39,238 bases of DNA from NCBI GenBank assembly GCA_003326195.1, contig LXQE01000136.1, positions 242,952-282,189 of the forward strand. The letters run 5' to 3'. The stretch is from Nostoc punctiforme NIES-2108 (lineage in GTDB: Bacteria; Cyanobacteriota; Cyanobacteriia; Cyanobacteriales; Nostocaceae). Under the pieces are notes generated by a model. The model was given only the letters and a program-made list of their open reading frames with translations. It was not told the DNA's origin and did no database searches. Of the stretch, positions 1 through 7,060 are shown in pieces (the stretch's first letter is position 1; each line of letters begins with the position of its first letter). The translations under genes were made by a program, and so were the position numbers.

Positions 1-19
1 CAGGGTAAACGCAAGAAAA
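1..19 (+). repeat. Left terminal inverted repeat of the IS
   Basis: CAGGGTAAACGCAAGAAAA is perfectly inverted with 1311-1329. Base 20 no longer pairs, so the repeat is 19 bp. Confidence 0.9.
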
Positions 20-66
20 AGGACATGTTAATATGCTGGGGAAATCCAGTCGTGTAGGTATTTCCA

Positions 67-1309
67 ATGGTTGTAGGATTTGGGACATCATCTGAAATTA
101 CAGGCAAAAATAAACAAGACTCACAGTTTGCATCTGCAACAGATTTTGAACAAGTCCATCAGCAATTGGCAGATAATTTTAAAGATTTACAAGACCCAAG
201 AGGGAAACAGGGTGTGCTTCATCCATTTATCAGCATCGTGATGATAGCATTACTGGCAACCATTGGTGGAGCAACAGGGTGGGAAGATATAGAGACATAT
301 GGTGTCAGCCACCAGAGTTGGCTGTCAAGTTTTTTACAGCTACCTTTTGGAATACCCAGTGCTGACACTTATAGACGGTTGTTTGAAAGGATATCGCCAA
401 AAGAATTTGAGTGCAGTTTCAATAGTTGGTTAAATAGCTTGGTTCTTGATTTAGGGGCACAGGTCATTCCAATTGATGGAAAAACACTTAAGGGTTCTTA
501 TGACCGTAACCAAGAACAATCAGCATTACATATGGTAAGTGCATGGGCTAGTAAACATCGGTTATTTTTAGGTCAAATCAAAGTTGATGACAAAAGTAAT
601 GAAATTACAGCGATACCAGCTTTGTTGTCACTTCTAGATATCTCTGGATGTATCATCACAATTGACGCTTTTGCGTTCTCAACATGAAATTGCTCGTCTC
701 ATTCACTTTAAAGGTGCAGATTATATATTGGCACTCAAAGCCAATCATCCAAAATTATTTGAAGATGTAAAACAATGGTTTGAGAATGCTGCCGAAAGTA
801 ATTTTGATGGTATTGAGTTCAGTCATGACGTTCGAGTAGAATCAGCGCACCATCGAAAAGAAAAACGACAGATTTGGGCTGTTTCAATTGAACAAATGGG
901 TGGTTTATATAAACAATCTCAATGGTCTGGATTACAGACTATTGTCAAAGTTGTTCGTACTCGTCACTTGTGGAATAAGACAACTCAAGAAGTAATGTTT
1001 TACTTGAGTTCATTGCCTGCTGATGCCCAAAAAATAGGGCTTGCGATTCGACAGCATTGGTCAATTGAAAATCAACTTCATTGGGTTTTAGATGTCACCT
1101 TTAATGAGGATGCTTGTCGCATCCGTAAAGATAACTCTCCAGAGAATTTTGCTCTACTCAAGCGATGGAGTATAAATTTTCTCAATAAAGAAACAAATTA
1201 TAAACGTAGTATTCGTCAAAAAGCAAAGCGAGCCAGCATGGATGAAGAGTATATGCTGAAAGTTTTACAAGCTTCGATTCCTCTACACTCTAACTCATCT
1301 CAGATATAA
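67..1309 (+). pseudogene. ISAs1-family transposase, frameshifted
   Basis: This would be a single DDE transposase, but it is split into two overlapping reading frames, 67-687 and 662-1309. The N-terminal half has the 'DPRGKQG' and 'GIPSADTYRR' signatures of the DDE_Tnp_1-associated domain, then the first catalytic Asp in 'IPIDGKTLKG' (about residue 137). The second Asp (residue 200, 'IITIDA') comes just before the break. The third acidic residue is the Glu of 'WSIENQLHW' in the second frame. Removing one T from the T run at 669-672 restores 'IDALRSQHEIA', so the lesion is one extra base. Family members are normally a single ORF, which favours an inactivating mutation over programmed frameshifting. 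Confidence 0.85.
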
Positions 1310-1630
1310 ATTTTCTTGCGTTTACCCTGCAAAATAGGGCTTGCGATTCGACAGCATTGGTCAATTGAAAATCAACTTCATTGGGTTTTAGATGTCACCT
1401 TTAATGAGGATGCTTGTCGCATCCGTAAAGATAACTCTCCAGAGAATTTTGCTCTACTCAAGCGATGGAGTATAAATTTTCTCAATAAAGAAACAAATTA
1501 TAAACGTAGTATTCGTCAAAAAGCAAAGCGAGCCAGCATGGATGAAGAGTATATGCTGAAAGTTTTACAAGCTTCGATTCCTCTACACTCTAACTCATCT
1601 CAGATATAAATTTTCTTGCGTTTACCCTGC
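1031..1630 (+). repeat. Exact 300-bp tandem duplication of the IS right end
   Basis: Bases 1031-1330 and 1331-1630 are identical at every position. Each unit holds the last ~280 bp of the transposase gene and a complete right terminal repeat (1311-1329 and 1611-1629). The flanking bases differ (1030 A, 1331 onward, 1631 C), which fixes the unit at 300 bp. Identity without any substitution means a very recent event or an assembly error. Confidence 0.95.
1331..1609 (+). pseudogene. Duplicated 3' fragment of the IS transposase
   Basis: This is a second copy of the transposase C-terminus, from 'IGLAIRQHW' to the natural stop. It includes the catalytic Glu region but lacks the first two catalytic Asp residues. 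It is in frame with an ATG at 1316 that lies inside the preceding terminal repeat, so a 97-residue peptide could be made. It cannot be an active transposase. Confidence 0.85.
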
Positions 1631-1752
1631 CCTTCCGGCGACATTTCAACAATTTCTTTCTTAAGTAATTCTACTTTGCGATCGCTCAAAATGCCAGCAT
1701 CAATCATGCGGTGATATTCGTCAATCGTCCACTTAGCAACAATAACAGTCAT
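1630..1752 (-). pseudogene. Uma2-family (DUF820) protein, 5' fragment cut by the IS
   Basis: Read on the minus strand from ATG at 1752, about 41 residues start 'MTVIVAKWTIDEYHRMIDAG' and continue 'ILSDRKVELLKKEIVEMSP'. This is the typical N-terminus of the Uma2 family of putative restriction-endonuclease-fold proteins abundant in cyanobacteria. A GGGAGG ribosome binding site lies about 11 bp upstream. The frame runs straight into the IS right end at 1629-1630, so the gene lost everything downstream. The family call comes from recalled sequence similarity and the short length limits certainty. Confidence 0.7.
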
Positions 1753-1906
1753 GACGATTGATTCCTCCCAATAATTATTGATATTTTTCCATCTTAAACG
1801 TATTTTAAAGGAAGCCGCTAGCGCGTATGTACCCGTGTAGCCAAGACTTACAATCTAAAACCAATTTTTTAGTAATTTACCCTTTCAAATATTACACTAA
1901 CAATAC

Positions 1907-1937
1907 AAAAACTCCACTTACTTTGAGAAAGTGGAGT
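1907..1937 (-). terminator. Rho-independent terminator for the CsbD-like gene
   Basis: The arms ACTCCACTT (1911-1919) and AAGTGGAGT (1929-1937) form a 9-bp stem with a 9-nt loop. Read on the minus strand, the stem is followed by five T. It sits about 70 bp downstream of the minus-strand gene that stops at 2009. Confidence 0.75.
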
Positions 1938-2008
1938 AATTAATGTTAAACTATGGTTAACGAATCATCGCTAATCTAGTATTTTTATTTCTAGTCCAAA
2001 AACGTAAA

Positions 2009-2191
2009 TTAATCTAAAGCTTTCTTAAGTTCGTCTTTAATATTTTCTACAGTGTGACTAACTTGTGCTTCAGCTTGCTTCGCTTGTCCTTCAGCTTTAT
2101 CTTGTGGATTACCGGTTATTTCACCCACAACCTCTTGAATTTTCCCTTCAATATTTTTTGCAGTAGCTTCTACTCTTTTTTCGGCACTCAT
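2009..2191 (-). CDS. CsbD-like general stress protein
   Basis: This is a 60-residue hydrophilic protein, rich in Glu, Lys, Ala and Gln, with no membrane segment. It has the CsbD pattern: 'VEATAKNIEGKIQEVVGEIT' followed by 'GNPQDKAEGQAKQAEAQ'. CsbD-type proteins are small, highly charged and stress-induced in many bacteria, and their biochemical role is not established. The start ATG at 2191 gives the family's usual length. A terminator hairpin follows at 1907-1937, so the gene is probably monocistronic. Confidence 0.9.
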   Translation of the reverse strand: MSAEKRVEATAKNIEGKIQEVVGEITGNPQDKAEGQAKQAEAQVSHTVENIKDELKKALD

Positions 2192-2369
2192 GGTTTTTAT
2201 TTCCAGCTTGTAGTTGATTGACCTATTACATAAACTAACAATAGTGTATTATTTTGGACTTCCATCAACCGAGAGAAGAATTTTTTAGATTATGTATCTT
2301 AAGATAGATACGGGGTGCGACAGAACACCCTCCTTCAAAAATCTGAAAATATTATAAATTCGCGGTGTC

Positions 2370-2403
2370 CAGATCCCCGGCTTTTTGAGAAGCCGGGGAT
2401 CTG
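2370..2403. repeat. 14-bp-stem palindrome of a dispersed Nostoc-type repeat
   Basis: The arms at 2370-2383 (core AGATCCCCGGCTT) and 2390-2403 pair perfectly around the loop TTTGAG. A third, imperfect half arm (AAAGCCGGGCATCT, about 2405-2418) follows. The rest of the gene-free stretch 2192-2511 shows nothing else I can name beyond the ribosome binding site of the next gene. Confidence 0.75.
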
Positions 2404-2511
2404 AAAAGCCGGGCATCTAACTTTTCACGAAGAATTTAGGGCTGCTATATGCACCTTCATAGAAAATTAGTATAAGTCAAAGCAAATTTTCAACAAAAGG
2501 AAAATAAAGGA

Positions 2512-3399
2512 GTGCCAACAAAAAGTCAAAAAAATGTCTGGAAGAATGAGATTAATGACATCATTCGAGGTGCTTGTGGAGGTTTTTTATTTGGCATACC
2601 TTTACTGTACACAATGGAGGTTTGGTGGATTGGCTCGCTGGCAAAAGCACAACTGATAATGACAGCGATCGCATTAATGTTTATTGTGGTTTACTTACTC
2701 AATCAGATAGAAGGCTTTCGCAAACGCAGATATAGCTGGCTAGCTGCTCAAACCGCAATCGATACCGTCGAAGCGATCGCGATCGGCATAGCTTGTTCTA
2801 CCTTTGTGCTGTTACTATTGCGAGAATTGACACCAGAAACCTCTCTAAAAGAATCTTTAGGTAAAATCATCTTTGAAAGTGTGCCTTTTGCTCTTGGTGT
2901 AGCATTAGCGAATCAGTTGTTAGGAGATACTGAAAACAGTAATGGAAAAGGACAAGCAAGCGATCGGGAAAATAGCACAACCAAGAACAAAGGGGATGAG
3001 TTACACGCTACCTTTGCTGATGTAGGTGGAACCCTAATTGGCGCAACCATAATTGCATTTAACATTGCTCCCACAGATGAAATTCCTATGCTTGCAGCCG
3101 CAACCTCTCCACCTTGGGAGTTGGCAATGATCGCCGCATCTTTGCTGATTTCTTATGGCATTGTATTTCAGGCAGGTTTTTCTAACCAGCAAAAACGTAA
3201 AGAGCAAAAGGGAATTTTTCAACGACCATCAAGCGAAACCATTATGTCCTACCTAGTATCATTGCTAGCAGGCGCTTTTATGTTGTGGTTCTTTCAAAAA
3301 TTAACTCTTAGCGACCCCTGGACAATGTGGTTAGATCACACATTGATACTGGGTTTACCCGCAACTATCGGTGGTGCAGCCGGAAGGTTAGCAATATGA
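2512..3399 (+). CDS. Polytopic membrane protein, TIGR02587 type
   Basis: This 295-residue protein has several hydrophobic segments (about residues 18-35, 45-65, 90-110, 123-140, 175-190, 203-220, 250-265 and 275-293). A soluble loop rich in Asn, Lys and Ser lies near residues 147-165. It matches my memory of the TIGR02587 family of conserved integral membrane proteins of unknown function. The start is GTG at 2512, with AAAGGA about 10 bp upstream. The next in-frame Met is 34 codons later and would lose the first membrane segment. The stop overlaps the start of the next gene by 4 bp, so the two proteins are almost certainly made together. Confidence 0.75.
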   Translation: MPTKSQKNVWKNEINDIIRGACGGFLFGIPLLYTMEVWWIGSLAKAQLIMTAIALMFIVVYLLNQIEGFRKRRYSWLAAQTAIDTVEAIAIGIACSTFVLLLLRELTPETSLKESLGKIIFESVPFALGVALANQLLGDTENSNGKGQASDRENSTTKNKGDELHATFADVGGTLIGATIIAFNIAPTDEIPMLAAATSPPWELAMIAASLLISYGIVFQAGFSNQQKRKEQKGIFQRPSSETIMSYLVSLLAGAFMLWFFQKLTLSDPWTMWLDHTLILGLPATIGGAAGRLAI

Positions 3400-3794
3400 C
3401 TGAAACAGAACAACAACCAAAGCGCTCAAGAGCTGAGTGGATAACATTCAGCATCGCCTCATTCATCCTAGCAATCATTGTGAGTCTAGTAGGCTACACT
3501 TGGCTGAACGAGAAAAATCAACCTCCGATCCTTTCTGTTACTAAAAAACAAACAATTCGAGAAATTAATGGCCAGTTTTATGTTCCTTTTGAAGTTGTGA
3601 ATAGTGGAGGAGATACAGCTGAGTCAGTTCAGATTATGGCTGAGTTACTGATTAACGGCAAAGTTACAGAAACAGGAGAGCAACAGATCGACTTTTTATC
3701 TAGTGGGGAAAGCGAAGAAGGCGCATTTATATTCAGCCATAACCCGCGCCAAGGTCAGTTAAATCTACGTGTTGGTAGCTATAAATTGCCATAG
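3396..3794 (+). CDS. Single-pass membrane protein, TIGR02588 type
   Basis: This 132-residue protein has a short charged N-terminus ('MTETEQQPKRSRAEW'), one membrane segment at about residues 17-37, and a ~90-residue exported domain. The exported domain looks like a beta-sandwich ('FYVPFEVVNSGGDTAESVQI'). It resembles TIGR02588, a family known to sit next to TIGR02587. The start is set at the ATG at 3396, because this gives the ATGA overlap with the upstream stop and a GGAAGG ribosome binding site 9 bp before it. A longer frame from 3327 would lie wholly inside the upstream gene. The function is unknown. The two proteins may form an envelope complex (inference). Confidence 0.75.
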   Translation: MTETEQQPKRSRAEWITFSIASFILAIIVSLVGYTWLNEKNQPPILSVTKKQTIREINGQFYVPFEVVNSGGDTAESVQIMAELLINGKVTETGEQQIDFLSSGESEEGAFIFSHNPRQGQLNLRVGSYKLP

Positions 3795-3853
3795 GGGACT
3801 GACAAATAAAAAAAATACCCCACAATATTGCATAATCTATTTGTTGGAAGTAT

Positions 3854-3950
3854 ACCCGAACTCAACCCTCACCACCCTTGCTTTCATCGTGGGAAGCGAA
3901 CACGTCAGGCATTGCCTGCCTAATCAGTGCGCTAAGAGTTGAGTTCGGGT
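3854..3950. repeat. 13-bp inverted repeat with 71-nt interior
   Basis: ACCCGAACTCAAC at 3854-3866 is perfectly inverted at 3938-3950. The interior contains a smaller near-palindrome, CAGGCATTGCCTG. It could be a dispersed repeat or MITE-like unit. No transposase is present. Confidence 0.6.
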
Positions 3951-4308
3951 GTGCGCGATCGCGTGGGTGAGATATTTCTTTACCTGACGTTGATGTAGCC
4001 TCTGTCTCCGACATACTGTTCGCGTTCCTAGAGAAGTTGAAATCTGCTGTATGAGTCCTATATTTTATTGCTTGCCTATATTTTCAACACGATAGCGCCC
4101 CCATTTTTGATAACCTTGAAGAAATTAAATAATTTCAAAAAATAAATAATCGCATTTTTATTCCATCAGAGATATAAAATAGAATTAACTGTTTTGAGGT
4201 AGATTTCATCAGAAATTTATAATTTTGATATTTGTATTATGCCAGTATTACGAATGTTAACTACATTTGACATATAAAACTATCAAGAAATATTTTACAT
4301 CTATTATT

Positions 4309-4453
4309 GTTGGTACTCCTAACAACAACTTATTGCTGGGTACTAGTAATGACGACCGGATTTGTGCTTGTGGAGGCAATAACAATATCTCCGCCAGTCT
4401 GGAATAACCTAATTGATGGTGGAAAAGACAGGCTGATAATGGCCGTAATGAAA
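4309..4453 (+). pseudogene. Remnant of an RTX (haemolysin-type calcium-binding) repeat region
   Basis: The frame from 4309 reads 'VGTPNNNLLLGTSNDDRICA' and then 'CGGNNNISASLE' before a stop at 4405. A second piece, about 4410-4445 in another frame, reads 'LIDGGKDRLIMA'. These keep the spacing of Gly/Asn/Asp nonapeptides (GGxGxDxUx) but have lost several ligand residues and the frame. There is no start codon or ribosome binding site, so this is decayed sequence. The short length keeps the call tentative. Confidence 0.4.
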
Positions 4454-4586
4454 AATCTCAGGTGAGTTGGTGCGATCGCAGCAGTTGCTTTAACTCTTTC
4501 GAGTTGAGCAAGGCATTGTTTACATTGTGAATATTTAATTGTTGCATTTTGATGATACTATTTTAAAAAATTAAGGAGAAAACCTT

Positions 4587-5381
4587 GTGGGAATTGCGAT
4601 CAATCAATTATTTAAGTTATCTGTAAAATATTTTTCAGCAATCACAGCCATAATAACGGTTCTCCCATTACCAGTTAAAGCCGCTACATTTTTAGTAACT
4701 GAGCGCGCTGCTTTAGGAGGCAATGATCAAGTTAATTGGGAAAGTTTAGGTAAAGTCTTTAATCCCTCTGCTCCTGATTTTTCTGCTTTTCTACCTAACT
4801 CTTTTTCAGCGACATCGCAACGTGGTTTAGGCTTGGATATAAATATAACTCCAACTAATAAACCTCAAATTACTCCACCATTTGTCTTTCAAACTTTACC
4901 TTCACCTGGCATTCGGAGTAACTTCGGTCTAGGTGATTTTATTCTCTTCGGAGGTATAGATCCAACAGGTTTTATCCCTCTTCCTCCTGGTACTCCCGAT
5001 CCTGGAACTAAGGGGAACGGCGAGCCTTTTTCGATTAGTTTTGCCCAGCCAGTTTTTGGCGCTGGTACTCAGATAGCTGTAGACACTGGTAAATTGAAAA
5101 TTGAAAATTCGATCGCCGCTTTTGATAACGCCAATAACCTATTGGGTACTTTTTCCGTTCCAAATTTTTCGTCCTTAGCATTAGATAATTCGGCAGTATT
5201 CTTGGGGATTCGTAGTGATACTCCAAACATCTCACGACTTGTTTTTAGCAGTTCTGCTCCACAATATGGCTTGGCTATTAATCAGGTAAGCATTCTTGCA
5301 ACTCCCGAACCAACTTATACCTTAGCGCTATTAGCTTTTGGAGTTTCAAGTGCTGTTTTGAAACGACGTAAACATACTTGA
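4587..5381 (+). CDS. PEP-CTERM sorting-domain exported protein
   Basis: This 264-residue protein has an N-terminal signal peptide (hydrophobic stretch about residues 15-31, likely cleavage after 'VKA'). A ~200-residue beta-rich, Gly/Ser/Asn-rich body follows. The C-terminus has the tripartite sorting tail: the motif PEP near residue 236, a hydrophobic helix 'TLALLAFGVSSAVL', and a basic end 'KRRKHT'. Such proteins are handled by an exosortase/EpsH system, often tied to exopolysaccharide production. No exosortase is in this window. The start is GTG at 4587, with AAGGAG 8 bp upstream. The body is not recognised, so the function is unknown. Confidence 0.85.
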   Translation: MGIAINQLFKLSVKYFSAITAIITVLPLPVKAATFLVTERAALGGNDQVNWESLGKVFNPSAPDFSAFLPNSFSATSQRGLGLDINITPTNKPQITPPFVFQTLPSPGIRSNFGLGDFILFGGIDPTGFIPLPPGTPDPGTKGNGEPFSISFAQPVFGAGTQIAVDTGKLKIENSIAAFDNANNLLGTFSVPNFSSLALDNSAVFLGIRSDTPNISRLVFSSSAPQYGLAINQVSILATPEPTYTLALLAFGVSSAVLKRRKHT

Positions 5382-5502
5382 TACTCCCACAGCATCGAAA
5401 TAGCTTTCATTTAATAAGTTAGAGATTTCAGACATACTCAAACTTATGTAAGTAGGTAACGTAAGTTCCAGATAATTCTTGTCTTTAACCAAATTTAAGT
5501 CA

Positions 5503-5676
5503 ATGTTATACAAAGAATTAGAAAACATCATAGACGCTAAGATACAAAAAGCCATACGGAAGCACGAAATTATAGTTGCTTTCATTAGTAGTATTATTGG
5601 CTTGATTTTTATCATGGGTTTGTTCCATGCTATTTTGCTAAACCACACTGAAATTCAAACATTTTGCTTGTACTGA
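5503..5676 (+). CDS. Possible small single-pass membrane protein
   Basis: This is a 57-residue ORF with an amphipathic, charged N-terminal half ('YKELENIIDAKIQKAIRKHE') and one strong membrane segment (about residues 25-47), then a short tail. The layout is plausible for a small membrane protein, but there is no clear ribosome binding site and no family I recognise. A longer frame would begin with TTG at 5479. The remaining parts of the gap 5382-5776 show nothing else. Confidence 0.3.
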   Translation: MLYKELENIIDAKIQKAIRKHEIIVAFISSIIGLIFIMGLFHAILLNHTEIQTFCLY

Positions 5677-5776
5677 TTCCTGTTTGTAATCAATAGCTCT
5701 TTATAATCAAGCATTCCCTGATGTTCTTAAAACTAATCCAAGTCACACATCTTTTTTATAAAATGGAATTGTACAG

Positions 5777-6991
5777 ATGGAGAGTAAAAATAATAACAGG
5801 GCTATATTCGTCTTATTTTTGACTGTATTAATAGACTTGCTCGGCTTCGGAATTATTCTGCCGATACTACCTTTGTATGCTGAACAATTTGGTGCAAAAC
5901 CTAATGAAGCGACTTTACTTGTAGCTATTTATTCTTTAATGCAGTTCTTATTTGCACCATTATGGGGCAGATTTAGCGATCGCTACGGTCGCCGTCCGAT
6001 TTTATTACTGACTTTATTCGGTTCGGTAATTGCATACGCAGGCTTAGGTTTTGCCAACTCCCTATGGATTTTGTTTATTGCTCGTAGTCTTGCCGGGATT
6101 ATGTCAGGGAATATTGCCACTGCTCAGGCATACATAGCAGATATTACCACGCCAAGTAATCGAGCTCGTGGCATGGGTGTAATCGGGGCAGCTTTTGGTT
6201 TTGGCTTCATTCTCGGCCCAGCGATTGGAGGTCTTCTAATCGGATCAGATCCGAACAACGCTAACTTTCATCTACCGTCGTTGTTTGCAGCCGGATTATC
6301 TTTATTAGCATTTCTTTGTGCTTTGATATTACTTCCAGAATCTCTAAATTCTGAGACTAAAGCCAAAATCCAAGTTTATCGCCACCGTCAGCGTTGGCTA
6401 AACTTGCTACAACTGTCACCGCAGTTTTGTGTGCTTGTTGGCATCTACTTTTTAGTCACCTTTGCTGTTGCAGCTATGGACTCTACGTTGGCTTTATGGT
6501 CTAAGCAGCAATTAAATTGGGGCCCTCAGCAAGCTAGTTATCTTTTTGCTTTCATGGGGATTGTCAGCACAATCATTCAAGGAGGATTAATCGGATTTCT
6601 CAAAAAACAATTGGGTGAAATAAAGTTACTTATCTTAGGAATATTAGGACTAGGTTTAGGATTACTGTTAATTGGATTCTCACAAAGCTTAATTTTATTA
6701 TTAGTCGCCGCCACACTTGTGGCATGGGGAATTAGTGTCAGCCAACCAATATTGAACAGCTTGATTTCCCAGATGACACCCCCAGAAGAACAAGGACAAA
6801 TATTAGGAATTGCCAGTTCTTGCTCTGCATTAGCACGCATCGCTGGGCCAACGTGGGCAGGGGTTAGTTTTATGAAATTTGGGAGTTCTGCACCTTTTTT
6901 GAGTGGAACTTTAGTAATGGTAGTAGCTTTGACTCTTAGTTTGCGAGTAACTAAAAGGGCATCTGAACCAAAAACAGAACGTGTCGCTTGA
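5777..6991 (+). CDS. MFS drug-efflux-type transporter (TetA-like, DHA1)
   Basis: This 404-residue protein with about 12 membrane segments belongs to the major facilitator superfamily and is predicted to export a small molecule by proton antiport across the inner membrane. Helix 1 carries 'DLLGFGIILPILPLY', typical of DHA1 exporters. Motif A is 'GRFSDRYGRRP' between helices 2 and 3, and motif C is in 'GFGFILGPAIGG' on helix 5. Length and motifs match the TetA/multidrug branch, but the substrate cannot be read from sequence. The start ATG at 5777 has only a weak GGA upstream. AATTACG repeats separate it from the next gene on the same strand. Confidence 0.85.
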   Translation: MESKNNNRAIFVLFLTVLIDLLGFGIILPILPLYAEQFGAKPNEATLLVAIYSLMQFLFAPLWGRFSDRYGRRPILLLTLFGSVIAYAGLGFANSLWILFIARSLAGIMSGNIATAQAYIADITTPSNRARGMGVIGAAFGFGFILGPAIGGLLIGSDPNNANFHLPSLFAAGLSLLAFLCALILLPESLNSETKAKIQVYRHRQRWLNLLQLSPQFCVLVGIYFLVTFAVAAMDSTLALWSKQQLNWGPQQASYLFAFMGIVSTIIQGGLIGFLKKQLGEIKLLILGILGLGLGLLLIGFSQSLILLLVAATLVAWGISVSQPILNSLISQMTPPEEQGQILGIASSCSALARIAGPTWAGVSFMKFGSSAPFLSGTLVMVVALTLSLRVTKRASEPKTERVA

Positions 6992-7003
6992 AAATCTAGG
7001 TCT

Positions 7004-7058
7004 GAATTAAGAATTAAAAATTAAAAATTACGAATTACGAATTACGAATTACGAATTA
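7004..7058 (+). repeat. Heptanucleotide tandem repeat (AATTACG)n
   Basis: There are four exact AATTACG units at 7026-7053 and a partial fifth, preceded by degenerate GAATTAA/AATTAAA units from 7004. Short heptamer repeats of this kind are typical of Nostoc-type genomes. The array ends 2 bp before the next start codon, so it replaces the normal ribosome binding site region. Confidence 0.85.
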
Positions 7059-7060
7059 TT

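Larger units (their letters stand above)
1..1629 (+). mobile_element. ISAs1-type insertion sequence with duplicated right end
   Basis: The element starts at base 1 with the 19-bp terminal repeat CAGGGTAAACGCAAGAAAA. It ends with its exact reverse complement at 1311-1329, and again at 1611-1629 because the last 300 bp are duplicated in tandem. It carries one transposase gene broken by a frameshift. The family call rests on the encoded DDE transposase. The element lies inside a Uma2-type gene read on the other strand. A target-site duplication cannot be checked because the left flank is outside the window. Since the window starts exactly at the IS end, this may also be a contig edge. Confidence 0.85.
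3795..4586. other. Gene-free stretch of 792 bp
   Basis: No intact gene is seen. It holds a long-loop inverted repeat (3854-3950), an RTX-like coding remnant (about 4309-4453), AT-rich sequence between them, and the ribosome binding site AAGGAG at 4573-4578 for the next gene. Confidence 0.6.

Noticed and set aside
2192..4586. Possible CRISPR array from the several palindromes
   Set aside because: The palindromes differ from each other and are not regularly spaced. There are no spacer-repeat units or cas genes.
5346..5648. 100-codon minus-strand frame overlapping the PEP-CTERM gene end
   Set aside because: It is antisense to the 3' end of a well-supported gene, has no ribosome binding site and no recognisable domain.
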